NCBI GenBank assembly: GCA_013400975.1
Contig: WBMZ01008656.1
Span: 19,764 to 83,763 of the forward strand
Direction of reading: 5' to 3'
From: Atrichornis clamosus
Lineage: Eukaryota > Chordata > Aves > Passeriformes > Menuridae
DNA length: 64,000 nucleotides
The position numbers were made by a program, and so were the translations under genes. The notes beneath the pieces are model-generated. The model was given only the letters and a program-made list of their open reading frames with translations, was not told the DNA's origin and did not search any database. Of the stretch, positions 51,428 through 63,678 are shown one piece after another (position 1 is the first letter of the stretch; the number at the start of each line of letters is the position of its first letter).

Positions 51428-54400
51428 TTGTCTTTTCAGCTTTCGTTACTAAGTACCTGGTTCCTTAGAGAAAAACTAGTATTTCTTTGTTAAACAAAAA
51501 TGTAGCTTTTATAAGCAGTGTTATCTGAACACAACAGAACTGAAATTCTTGTAGCTTTACAGGCATTTGAATTTGTAGGTATTACTCTATGTTTTGGAGA
51601 CAGAGAAAAAAAATCCCTTTTTCTTCCTCTCTATTTATGCAGTGCATAAACACAACTGAAGGAACAGATATTGCTTTCCAGGTATATGATTGTATTTGCT
51701 GCCATGAAAGAAATGCTAACCACAAAAAGAAACCAAAAAACCCCAGATGAGACAGGTAGAAAACTGCACTGAATCAATTCAATTGTGGGGCTTTTGTCAG
51801 GCTATATGCTAGTTTACTCTCCAGTTAGTTTACTATGTTCTATTTTTCCATGGCCATAAAACAGGAGAATACAGGAGATTAATACACACACTACAAAAGC
51901 TACCATTATTACCTCAGTTCACTCTGACAATTCCCCAAATTAATTAGAGTTTTCCTAATCATCTGATTCCAAAGGGGAAAATACCCCCAACATTACTGAC
52001 GGGAAAGCAAGAAGAACAGGTGCTGCAGTGGCTGTTTCAGCAACAAGCTGTTTTTTCAGAACAGGGGGTTCTTGAACTGCCTGCCAGGAAGAACCAGGCT
52101 AAACAACAGACATTTTAAAATCATGATCATTCCCTAATCAAGTCACTCTATACCTGCCTATGTCATGTCTTGCACATCATCATAAAGCACCCCACACTGC
52201 CACTGTTGAACTGACTGTAAGATTATACTGTCCAACCTCATTTTGAGAAAATCCTCTGCACAAATACCAGATGAAAAACTGTTAAGAATTTACCTTCCTA
52301 GTCAAGAACTTAAGACAGCTTTCCTACTACGTTTGTATTACCACATATCTTTATCCATCTTATTTTCTGTCTTAGTAAAACGCACTATCCTAACCTTTAA
52401 TTGCACTCTCTTAGGTGAAGAGGCAACAGATGGAGCATTCGTGAGTCCCATTCAAAATCATTCTCCCATACTCCACAAAGTACAATTCACAGCATACGTG
52501 CCTCATGCATCACTTTGGGGCCATATTAGTTATCTTGTGATTTGGTTTTTTTCACCCCCAGCCCCAAGCAGATACAGTTTCTCTGTTTTGACTGTAAATC
52601 TCCAATAGATGCTTTCGATATTTTCTCCCCAACTTGCTTTCAAAAACCAGATAGGTTAGCACCATGTAGACCTGACTCTAGTATTTTACAGCACTGATGC
52701 ATTTAGCTTTGGAACTAATTTTGCAGCTCCATATTTATATGCCTTAACTACAACAGAACACGTGACAGAAAATACATCTTCCTCTTCCTCCTCTCCAACA
52801 TTTTATACACAAATTGTTTACTGTGGATGAAAACTTAATCACAATTTAAAATTAAAAGAAGGTACTAAACAGAAAAAATATAGAAACACGGAATGATTTG
52901 TGGTGTGTTGTTTACTGTTGAGTTTCCATCTGTTAGACTAGGCAGTTCATACTCCTTCGATCATTTAGGGTAACCCAAAATCATATAGGACACCATTTCT
53001 CCTATCACAGATCAGCTGCACTTTACCTACAGCCAGAGCTTTTTTTCTAATGTCCTGCTGAGCTGTACTCCAGGAAAGTGTAGAAAAAGGACAGAGAGCT
53101 TAGTGATTGTACCATGCTCACTATCACTGCAGGAGAGCTGATGTAGTTAAACCAAGACTTGTCAATTAACTGCTCAGAGATGAAAATCATCCTGTAATCC
53201 CATTCTTAACAGTTTTTCCTCATGAGGTTTACTCCTGTTACTATCATCTCTATACTGCTGGTATTTTCCTTAACCAACCTAAAACTTCTGAACAGTTTTC
53301 TGTTTCTTCCCGGACAACTCCGTGATGCTGTAAATAACCTTAAATAAGGTGCTGCCATGGCCCCTTCCTTCTCTCATGTTCTAAGGTACCGTGGATCCTC
53401 AGCACACAACCTGCATCTCTGCACAGCCCAGCTCCCTTTCTCTGCACAACCACCAGTACTACCAACTCTTATTAGTACATGACAGGTTAAAAACCAAGGA
53501 AAAGACACCATGGATGGGCTGTGGACTGAAAGTACACTCACATATGATCCTTTATTTCATCCTTCCTCCCACTCCCATCAATTTAAACAGCAGCATCCAC
53601 AACTGAGCCAGAAAGTCTGATGGTCTTCTATCTACCAGACTTTTTGGTCCTTGCTTTGTGTGAAGGTATCTGCAAATATGCAACACAGAGAGGGCTTTGA
53701 CTCCAATTGGTTTCCCCTTTTATTTCATTATGTAAATTTCCCCAGTTGCCTTCTTTTCATTATCTCATTTTCAGTTCTTCTTTCATGCTATCTTACCACA
53801 TTTTGATGTCCACAATTGTACCAGGAACCTACCCAGCTCCATTCCTTCCAGCAGCTCCTCTGCAATACCTTTGAATACCGATATACAACTCAACCCTTGA
53901 GTCAATGTAAGTATTTTCTTGCCCTTTTTGGCTGATTATTTCTTTTTCAGCAGTAATTCTTCAATCACAAACTGCTTTTGCATTAACTATTTAAAACACT
54001 CCTGCTCCTGGACAAAGACAGAAAATTTCTCACCATTCCCAGTGACCACCACACACAAGAAACTGAAACCTCTTCAAGTCATTGCTTTCAGGAGGCAATA
54101 TTTCAATACTATCTTCTCTCAGTATATAAGACACACTAAGTCCTTTCTACTTCACAATCCGCCAAATCCTTTTCATTTTTCCATTGAAAAAGAAGAAAGG
54201 AAAAGAAACCTAAACCCTGGCACAAGCTATGAACATGTGCATAGAAGACTGAAGGGAAGGGAAATAATTAACAAGTAAGAATTGCTATGAAGGTCCATCT
54301 AACTAAACAGCTTATAGGAAAACCTGTAAGGTTTAAGTCTGAGCCACATTGATTAAAGCCAAAATGTTAATGCCTATAGAAGTAGAAGACAAAAAGGTCT

Positions 54401-57239
54401 ATGTAAGTTGTCATTATTAAAATGCCTTGGGGAAACTTTCTTATGGTAATTTAATCTGAAAAGGTTAAAACCTTAAACGGTATTATGTTCAGTCTGTAGG
54501 CTGTGCTTCCATACAATGAAAGAGGAACATGCAACTTGCTCTGGCAGAAACACTCACTGCTGCTATGTGACCCGTTAACTCCACAGATTTAAGGGAAAAG
54601 CCTAAAGAGAAACATGCCACAAAGTACTTAAGCTTCAGGCAACGCTCAACTTTCTAAGGGTGTGGAAAACACCAGAACACAGTTTCCTATGAAACACAGC
54701 ATCAGCTAGAAGTCTAATGCCCCAGGTACTTGTAAATACTCAGAAGCTCCAGCAGAGTCAAGATGCTCTCACAAGACCAAATTTACCTTCTGCGACTCCA
54801 CTTTCATTGAGCTGGAAATACAGGCTGAGTAGGCAGATTCTTTTTAACCTCTTGTGCGTGCTCTTACAGAAATAGTTTCTCATCTCATCCATAAACTGGC
54901 ATGATTTGCAGTTGACATCTTGCCTCCATCATTTCTGAGTATAAAATAAATCATAAATAAACAAACCAACTTGATTCTAACTGTAATGAGATCATTTTTA
55001 ACTGAAAATGGTTATGACTCCTACTAAGAGGAGAATTCAATCTTGTACCAGATCAAGCTCCTCTGGGCTTGGATCCAACTAGCTTCAGGATTCTAGTCAA
55101 GCATAAGTGAAATATGTAGGAATGGACAAAAATCTGGGGAAGTACAGAAGAAGAATGTTGCCTATTTACACATCTGAAACATTGCTAAGAAAAATTCCCT
55201 TTAGACACCGAAACCTTTTATTTAGCTAAGGGATTTTTTAATGTCATATTCTTAGGTGTGACCTCTGAGAACAGACTAACAAGCTGAAATTATTTAATTT
55301 CAAATTGAGATGAAAGAGAATACAAGCTGTATTCAAAGATGTAAAAGGCTGTCCCAAAACAGAAAGAACGAATCTATTCTCTGTGTCTCTGGAGAACACC
55401 CTAAGCAGTAACAAACTTAGAATATAGCAAGAAAAAGACAACTCAGGGTAACATATGGATTTTTTTTCTAGAAGAATTGTGAAGCACAAGAGCAGATGAA
55501 ACCAGCATCTCTCAGTCTCTTCTATCTGGGAAAGGAGATGCTGGCTGTGACTTTCCTGATGTTCCCTTCCAACCTTTTCAAGGTTCAAAACATTCACTTG
55601 CACATTTGAACTTTACATGTGGTAGATGAATACGCACACTGGAAGTTTAACAACTTTCTTCTTTAGAGGGTCTTGTAAATTAATTCATTATGCATTTAGG
55701 TCTTTCTTCACACGAAACAGGATACAGTTAGTCCTTGGCTTTGTTTCCACCATTTATAGCTCTACAAAATTAAGAGAGCCTGACATGTATATTCACACCC
55801 TCCCTGTAACCACTACAAAGCTACAGCTACCAAGCTGTGGAAACAAGGAAAGGGTCTGTAGCAACACTTTCCAAAAGAAAGTAGATTAGAGAAAAGGATG
55901 TAGATCGCTTCCAGACAGTCTAAGACCTGGGCGAGAAAAACTGAGACATTTATTACCTATAAAAGATCAATACTGAATTACTAATGTCTTATAAATTGCT
56001 AGAAATTCCAGCAGCTTTGGGGCTTCCAGGAGCCCAAGCTCAGGCATCTCTGTCTCCAGTGTGCTGCCTCTCACTGCTCCCTTTTCACAGCAGTCTCAGA
56101 ATTTAGGTGCTGAAGCACACTCTGTGGTTAATTCACCAGCAAGGAAAACTCAAAGTCTGTAGGGTAAAATATCAAACCCCATTATAGTCAGGATACTCCT
56201 AATTCATCTCAAATTTACTCCAAAACACACTTAAGTTTTTGCAATTAAGAATAAGCTACTCCAAACCAGCAAAAAGCTCACTAATTGTTCAATAAAGCCT
56301 ACACAATCCATTATAATTTGAATTATATTACTGACTTCAGAGATGGTACAAGGAGTTCTAAAAATGAACAGTTTCTTCACACTTCATCTGTTATCATATG
56401 CAACTCAATGTCTAAACTTTTCCTTCAGCAATGCTTAATCAATGGCAAGAAAAATGGCATTTCAATATTGTAGACAGACAGTCCCTGGACAAAAGTCACA
56501 GAACGTTTGCTGAACAAACCAGTGTTTTTCTATATTGTCAAACAATCCAAAACTTGAAATAAAACTTGTTTCCACCATATATCATTCAGATAAGAGTAAA
56601 AATTCTATCACCCACAACTTGCAACTTTCTGATGATACACAACTCTTGAGGGAAAAGGGAAAAAAGATTAAAAAAAAACTTAGTAGCATGGAAAGTCAAT
56701 ACAGGTGAAGGGCTGGGGGAGGAGGAAATGCTTGTTAGCATTGGCTGACACTCCCAGGTTCGTCCTCTGAATTCTGCCGTAATGAGGTTTCCATTATATT
56801 GCCAAAGACAAAACACCAGAGGCTCAATCCTTTGGAGTTCTCCAAGCAGGGAGAAGTAACTTTACATAGATAACACCTATGGGCACAAGACCTGTTGTGC
56901 TTTAACGCTGTCCAAAGGAGTGACCCACACCACTCATACAAGGCTTTCCAGTTTCATCAACATAAATCCCTGCTTCGAAGTTGCAGTCAGCAGAGAACCT
57001 TACATGACCTCTCACACCTCTTACAGTCAAGCCTACAGATATTTGCCTATTCCAGAGAAATGTAAAACTGCTTGGCTTTTTATATCACTTAACGTTATTG
57101 GTCATGTTAAATTACAGATCTGTTGTGCACGCAGAGCTCAGGAGTTAGAAAAGCTGTGACAGTCTGCGAATCTGCAAAAGGAACCATTACACTGAATTTA
57201 GCGCCAGCATGCATAGAACCTGGTGTACTTTCTGGGATT

Positions 57240-57258
57240 TAAAAAAAAAAAAAAAAAA
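57240..57258. repeat. Poly-A tract
   Basis: About 18 consecutive A on the plus strand with no recognisable LINE or SINE body immediately to the left. A run of ten G lies 150 bp further on (57412..57421). Confidence 0.85.
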
Positions 57259-60200
57259 GCTAAGCTCTGGAGTATAGCTTCCCTATGTTCATTTTTGGTA
57301 AAGTGGATGTAACATCAGCTTTAGAAAACTTCCATAAAGTTCTTATACAGTCACAGATTTGTTCAGCAACTCTCTCTCGGTTTTTTTTTACTTTATTTCC
57401 ATTTTTTTTGCGGGGGGGGGGAGTCTCTACTGATCAGGGAATTGCATGGAAATCCAATTTTAACAATGCAAATAAGTGGAAATCTGAATTCACAGCTTCA
57501 TTTTTCCTCCAATAAAAATCACTTTGATCAGACCCTCTAACATTATAGTCATGGTATTAGAAATACTTCAGTAATAAAATGTTAGGATACTTCACAAGCA
57601 AAAATCATCGACCCAAATCCAGTATGTGAGAAATAAGTACATGAAAAGTCTCACAAGATTTGAAGTTCCCTGAAAAGACATGCAGAAGACGGAAAGAAAC
57701 TTCACCTGTGAGAGCAAAGCAGCTCCATCTGCACCAACCTGCTGGGAGATGTGGAAATTCACCATTTTTTGGTGAGTTATTAAATTTAGCAACACACCCA
57801 AGCAAAATTCAAAGTTTAAGTCTGTACAAGACCAACACACACTAACGGTGGTTAGTGCAAGTTTAAAAACATTATATTATTTAACATGTTCCATCTCTAA
57901 ATCCTCTGAAACTGACCCAGAAGTTCTGGTCATGGGCATCTTTCAAACTCAATGGCTGCAAAACAAATCAACTTAGCAGGATAAACTGCCCACACTATGC
58001 CCACACTTCTAGTAACAGCCACTTTCTGGGCTGTGAATTAACCAAGCTCTGCCTCCCACCAAGAATCCTAACTGCAGCACAACACGTGGGAATTACATCC
58101 CTGCTGTCTGAAAGTGTTTAATGTCATCTCCTGTCTGAAAAACATGAACCAGGAACATAAGGGAAATGCTCTTCTACAGCCTAGTTTACACCAATTTCAG
58201 CATTATCCACAGTTTATGTCAGAGTTCCTCCGTGTCCTCATGCCCTTGCATAACTGGTACCTGCCTGTATTCCCACCAAGTCGCTGGAAATATAAATTTG
58301 CTGCAGCACAACCAAATCAACCCTAGAGATAGTATCACAAAATTTGGGTTATTCAGATTTTAACTTTTAGCAAAGAAGGGCCTAAAAGACCTTTGGAATT
58401 AAATACTCTCAGCTTCACACGTCATTTCTTCTTAACTTTAGGTGTCTGTAACATCTTTTGCCTTCCCTTCCGCCTTACTTTCACCAAAAATTTAAGTGTG
58501 AGGGTTCAGCACTCTCCCTACAATTTCAGGCTGCTTTCTGCTCCTGTACTGGGTGCCTGATAAGAAAAGTGATGTAAGTAGCTGTTCTTTCTCTCAGCTG
58601 TCAGTGCAGCAACAAATGCTAAATGTTAAATGCACTTGTATAATTCAGCCCTTCCAGTGCTTCAAATCTGCAAGATCTGCCCCTGAAAGAATTTTTAGGG
58701 CATGTTAAATTTATAAATGTGTAAGAAACTTTTAAAGTAACACATTCAAACAGCGTGAGAAACATCTTAACTCTCTGGGTCATCACTTGTACATGTATCA
58801 CTATGACCATCAGGATTGCTGAAAATCCATTTAAAAAACATCCTTTAGGAAAACATTTCACTGTTTTAACTAAAAAACTTTATACTGTTTATAAACTGTC
58901 ATGTTACAAGACACTAGGAAGCTTTTTTTTCTTAGTATTTCCAGGACAATTAGCACAAAAATAGAGTGGTGTCATAGTGTTTAGATCTTATGAAGAGAAG
59001 TCTTTCCATTTTAGGCCATGAATACATGGCTGGGTCTGGAGTAGCCGTGAAAAGCAGAGCAAAAATTTGACAGTGCCTTTACTGAAAAATCTTTCCCTTC
59101 TTCTATTGAATAAACTAAAGTAAGGCAAAATCGATGGAGCACTGCGACAAGCACTTTATGCTGTTTCAGTGCCTTACACAATGTGATATGCAATCATCCG
59201 ACTGTTAAGTCTTCCTAGAACTCATTTCACATTACAACAACTTTCACTTAACATAAACTATAAACACACCGGAGCAGAAGACTGAAGTGCTCAGTGGCAA
59301 GTCTTAGAAACCACACAACACCCTAGCTTACACTCTTGTTAAACACTTCTTGCACGCTTTATGCGTTAGCAGAAGTTCAATTAACAAATGACTGGGGTAT
59401 TTGACGGCGGGAAGGGGGTTGCCGAGTGCCTCTTGTTTGTGGACAGAGATTGTATCACCCAGCAGAACAAGCTCGTGGTACTGCTGTCAACAGCCACCTC
59501 CTGGTCCCCTGCCACAGTGCTGAAAACTTATATTCCCAGTACAGCACCTTGTCTCTAACACCTCATCTCCCCTGAATCTGAAATAGGAGAATGAAGACCA
59601 TCTACCACAGCTGCTTTAGAGAGCAGGAGATCAGGGTAAGTGGGCAGCAAGGGAATACAAGAAGGGCCAAAAAAACCAAAAATCTCCTTGACTGATTATG
59701 TTGTACACTCCAAGTATTTTTAGTGTCGTAATAGGAGTTCACAATCAGTGCTGCAAAATTTGAGAGGGAAAAGACTGTTACTGGATGCTGTGTCTATTTA
59801 TTTTTTCAGTGCAAACCAAGAACTCTATATATTGACCTAAATACTCAAACAGACCATCATTAAACCCAGTGTTCATAAAAATAAGTCTAAAAAGCTTAAC
59901 CTGACTCACAAGTATCTTTCATATTTTATATTTCTAGGTTGCATTTTTGTCTAAAGACATTTACCTAGCTGCTGTTCTGTGCAGTAAGGCAATCATGTTT
60001 AAAACAGAGGAAGGATTCCAGCTCTTACAGAGAACTTGCCTGTACTAAATTAGTAAGATTTACTTGTAATAGACTTTTTAACATAAACAGGCTCTTACTC
60101 ATCAGATTAATCCACTTTCATGATTTTAAAAGACTGCCTGAAGCTAGGTGGCCAGTCTGCTATTCCATTTATAGACACTTAATTGCACAGTGTTTTTATT

Positions 60201-61099
60201 CATTAGAAATTAAGAGGGTTTAATACTTCTGAAATTAGGACCTTAATAGCTGTTAGAAGTTGCATTTTCACTTAGCAACAAACAAAAAATCCAGAACTGG
60301 TCTCGATTCAGACTATTTGTTTTAAGACACTACACTGAGAACAATATAGACATGCATCCTGTTTATTCAGCAGGCAAGGACATAACAGCCATCAGAACTA
60401 GAAGACTCTTTTACACCACCATGACAGTAAGAGCAAGCACTACAGTTCAACCTCAGTACTTGTTTTCCCACTCTCAGTAGTCAGGGGAGAAAAAAAAATA
60501 GAAGAGAGAAATTTTTTTATACTGCAAACATCAGCCAATTATCCCTCAAGTACCACCAAGTTACACCACTATACAGTACTACAAAACTTCAGTTTAAACA
60601 ACATTCCAGAGAAGTTTTATACTGGTAACACAATCGATTGAAGCTGTGTTGATGCAGACAAGCCTTATCATTTATGAATTTTCCTTCATTGTGACCCAAA
60701 GCAATAAAGATCAATAGACATACACTTGCGCAGGCTGTGCTCAACACTGTACATTGTTCTAAGTGATCTATGGATATATACTGCTATATACATGTAATAC
60801 AGTCTTTTATAGATCCTTATAGAAACAAAATTTTCAATGACACACTCTGAAGACTTTGGTTTGTTAGGTAACGCTAAAAATCCAAAAATCTGGGCTTTTT
60901 CCATTCAGCTTAGATAGCTGACAAACCATCTAAGGGGCAGGGTGAGCCCTCCTGATCAACTTCTGATTCCCTCAACACTTTTGAGGTCCTTACAAAATAA
61001 GTAGCAATAAAGATCTGACATAATCTGTGCATATTGTGAGAAGCAACATAAGGAGTTAATTGACATTTTCCTACCACATATTTTTAGACAAACATAAAA

Positions 61100-61190
61100 C
61101 CGATGTGCTGGATCAGACCCAGAGGTCCATTAGCCCAGTTTCCTCTTAGAGCATGTTATTGGAAGCTTTTCCAAGGGTCCTATAAGGTCT
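61100..61190. mobile_element. Possible ancient amniote interspersed repeat
   Basis: The phrase 'gatgtgctggatcagacccagaggtccattagcccagtttcctct' closely resembles a widespread old reptile/bird repeat motif ('...ctggatcagacc...ggtccat..agtccagt.tcct...'). I recognise the motif but not securely its family name or orientation. The rest is too diverged to bound. Confidence 0.5.
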
Positions 61191-61580
61191 GTTTCAGGTC
61201 TGTAAAGGACAACTGCCCTATCTTTATGGCACATGAAGACCATGGACTAGATTTTTTCCACTCTGAAGTCAATTACTTTCAAGTCTTTCCAAAACACCCA
61301 GTTACATCTGAGGGTATTAATATACAAATGTAAATAAATTGACTATTAATAATAAGCTTTGTTTTAAAAGTAAATATTTATTTATGTCAGCTATAATGAC
61401 AAAGTTAGATGTTTCCATGGTAGGTCTGCAAGCTCTGACAGAGATAACAAGCCATGAAACAAACATGTTTTAACGTACCTGCATCTTAGTCTCACTGGAA
61501 GGAAGACCTAAACAGCAGGGTTTTTTTTATTTGGGTTTTATTCTCAATAGGGGTTTGTTTTTTTTTAAGTTTGTTTTTAC

Positions 61581-62059
61581 CTTTTAAATGCTTCAGCAGG
61601 GTTCCTCTCACATTCCCCGGGCTGCAAGAGACTTTGAATAGCAGGATCTCTTAGTTTGTCCTCATATCCCTGGATCAGTCCACTGCGGCATATTTGTGTG
61701 ACTAAACCTCTAATAAAGCCTCCAACACAGAGTGTGTCAGAGTCCTGGGCCCTGCAGAAATGGAAGGCTAGAGCCTGGCGATGCAAGCCTCTTTGCAGGT
61801 TTGCAGGTGAGCTTGGCCACAGTAACTCAGTACAGAGGGCTGTCTTCCCACTACCGGGCCCTCCTACCAACAATACACCCCAGGCAGCTCCTTTCCCAGA
61901 GACAACACCGGTATTATTCCCAGAATTCGCTACAAGAGATGGTTTGTTGGCAGCACTAATGCCGCAGCTAGCTTTCTCCTGGAGGCAGTGCTGAAGCTTG
62001 TGGAAAACCCACTCCCTACAGTAAAACTGCTTTCCCTGCAGCAAGCTGGTTTGAGCCAT
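61581..62059 (-). CDS. ANKRD50: ANKRD50 coding exon 2: start and Walker A of NTPase
   Basis: This exon encodes residues 1 to 159 plus two bases of codon 160. The start at 62059..62057 is chosen because it has A at -3 and G at +4 (AAAATGG), follows an in-frame-independent stop, and opens with the [22 protein letters not shown]-terminus that I associate with this family. Residues 9 to 22 form the [14 protein letters not shown] segment that precedes the P-loop. [16 protein letters not shown] (61 to 76) is a perfect Walker A, G66-x4-G71-K72-T73. With Walker B in exon 3 this makes a STAND/NACHT-like nucleoside-triphosphatase. The donor AAAAG|gtaaaa is canonical. The upstream part of the same exon is 5' UTR with short uORFs. 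The gene product acts on endosomes with SNX27-retromer (literature on the family). No frame damage is seen. Confidence 0.95.
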
Positions 62060-62060
62060 T

Positions 62061-62090
62061 TTATAAAGCTTCTTCTCTTGGATGTGTCAT
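62061..62090 (-). promoter_or_regulatory. uORF 3, 9 codons plus stop
   Basis: ATG at 62090, stop TAA ending at 62061, one base before the ANKRD50 start codon (TAA-A-ATG). The peptide would be MTHPREEAL. The one-base gap leaves almost no distance for a scanning ribosome to reacquire initiator tRNA. Confidence 0.45.
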
Positions 62091-62113
62091 AAGCAGCAGC
62101 AGAACTTCAACAT
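62087..62113 (-). promoter_or_regulatory. uORF 2, 8 codons plus stop
   Basis: ATG at 62113, stop TGA ending at 62087. The peptide would be MLKFCCCL. It overlaps the end of uORF 1, and its stop overlaps the ATG of uORF 3 (sequence TTATGA). Confidence 0.45.
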
Positions 62114-62139
62114 CCCGGGCCAGGGAGGCAGGCGTTCAT
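62107..62139 (-). promoter_or_regulatory. uORF 1, 10 codons plus stop
   Basis: ATG at 62139, stop TGA ending at 62107. Context is GAGATGA: G at -3, A at +4, moderate. The peptide would be MNACLPGPGC. It lies wholly inside the predicted leader and is in a different frame from ANKRD50. Confidence 0.45.
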
Positions 62140-62155
62140 CTCACTGAACAATCTC

Positions 62156-63678
62156 CTGTGACAGAGGTGATGGCAATCAGTCAATCTTCCTCGTAAAACT
62201 TAACAGCCTCTTCGCAGGAAGGGTGTCACTCCATTGGTGTGTTTTGTTAGCATCAGCATGGCACAATCACAGCTCAGCTGACATCGTGGAGCGCTGGCTG
62301 GTACCAAGGCTCAGCAAGACTTCTCGTGTGGCTCACAAGTTCACGCAACTCCATGGCTGCATCTGTAGTTTACGCGGCTGTGTGTGTTCCCAGGGTACAC
62401 GGGAGACAATACATCTGGAAAAACTGAGGGGGAGCCAACTTTGCAGTGTATGCTAAATGCCTTTCAACTCTGGGCATTAATCTCTCTGGATATACATACA
62501 GAAAAAGCTGTCCATAATAAAGTGTTCCTTCTGGGAATTTTATAAAAAAAGGGATTTTTCTTCAGAGTACTATACACACACCACAAATGTGGCAAATTCC
62601 ACTGACTAAAACAGTCAGTCTGGACAGTGAGCTTTGCAGACTTCATACATCTGGGAGAGTGTCTGAGAAGTGCTTCACATTATGGTTTCTCATGCAGTAT
62701 AGACGACAGGGTGGAAAAAAACTGTTTACAGCTCCTTATTTCAATACATTCGTAGTGTCTTCTTCAGGAACTTAGATTCTTACTGAACCTGTTCTCAGGT
62801 ATCTCAATCGCAAGATGTCAGAAGAGACAACATCTTCCCCTAGAGCTCTGAAATAAAGGAGACAGCACTTTTAACCCTACATGCAAGTCATAGTTCAGTC
62901 AGCTGCAATTGCAGACAACAAAGAGCAAAGTCAAGGGCTCTTATTCCTTATTTTTGCTAATACAGTTAATCAAAAGAGCGGTTTTAAAGAAGATTTGTTA
63001 TTACGAGATGTGATTAGCCACATGCAGAAACCGCAACAACAAACAATGAACAGATATGACAGTGGCTTCAAAACCACAGCAAGTCTTGCCTTTTCTCCCG
63101 AGGAGAACTGAATATATCCTTCCATCCTAGAAACATTCCTCCTAACGCGGCTTCATCACCGAATCCTCTCCTCACCCCATATTCCTCCTGCCGGCTGCGG
63201 GCGTTTTTGGGAGTTTGTCTTCCAGGGCAGCGCTGCTCCCCGCACGCTTCTTTGTTCGCGGCAGCGGCGCCCGGCAGCCCCGGGGTCACGGCGTGACACC
63301 CCGCGCCACCGCCCCGTCCCCTCCGCGACACCCCCGCACCCCAAACCACCCCCTGATCCCGGGCCGGGCTTTAACCCCGCGCCCCGAGCCCTCCCAGCCC
63401 GGGCACCGCCGCGCACGCACGGCTCGGGAGTCACTTGGCAGCGCGACCACCTCCCTCCGGGAAAACCCCCGAGCAGCTGGGAAGCGCCCCCAGCCCTCCC
63501 TCTGCCTCTCGCCGCCCGGCGCGGCGCCACACGCCCCGTGCCCGCCGCCCTCCGCCGCGCACACACCCGGCTCCGCACGGAGACTCCGGGCACCCGCTCC
63601 GCGCCCGGCGGGGACCCCCAGCCCCGGGGCCACTGTCAGCCCCACCCGGGCAGGGGCCTCCTCCCGCCGCTCGCTCAC
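62156..63678 (-). other. ANKRD50: ANKRD50 intron 1 (predicted)
   Basis: A 1.52 kb intron from donor GGAG|gtgagcg (gt at 63678..63677) to the acceptor ending at 62156. The first 500 bp is part of the CpG island and strongly G-rich on the sense strand. The rest is ordinary AT-rich sequence with no further element that I recognise. Confidence 0.6.

Larger units (their letters stand above)
41476..61580 (-). other. ANKRD50: ANKRD50 intron 2
   Basis: A 20.1 kb intron from donor AAAAG|gtaaaa (gt at 61580..61579) to the acceptor ending at 41476. The phase agrees on both sides (phase 2). It holds CR1 relics of different ages, microsatellites and homopolymers, listed separately. The segment from about 48.9 to 54.3 kb is pyrimidine-leaning on the plus strand and looks like old, unrecognisable repeat decay. 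I find no nested gene. The longest open frames (46808..47227 plus, 46253..46678 minus, 48017..48406 plus) show no domain or splice support. Confidence 0.9.
62060..62155 (-). other. ANKRD50: ANKRD50 5' UTR part of exon 2
   Basis: The nearest good acceptor upstream of the start codon is 'tgactgattgccatcacctctgtcacag|GAGATTG' (AG at 62157..62156, branch-like ctgat in front). This makes 96 nt of leader in exon 2. The leader contains three ATG-initiated micro-ORFs, listed separately. The acceptor is a consensus-based prediction. Confidence 0.6.

Noticed and set aside
61581..62059. A bacterial-type NTPase or antiviral STAND system
   Set aside because: The Walker A motif invites the comparison, but the spliced structure, the ankyrin array and the C-tail identify the ordinary vertebrate ANKRD50 gene.
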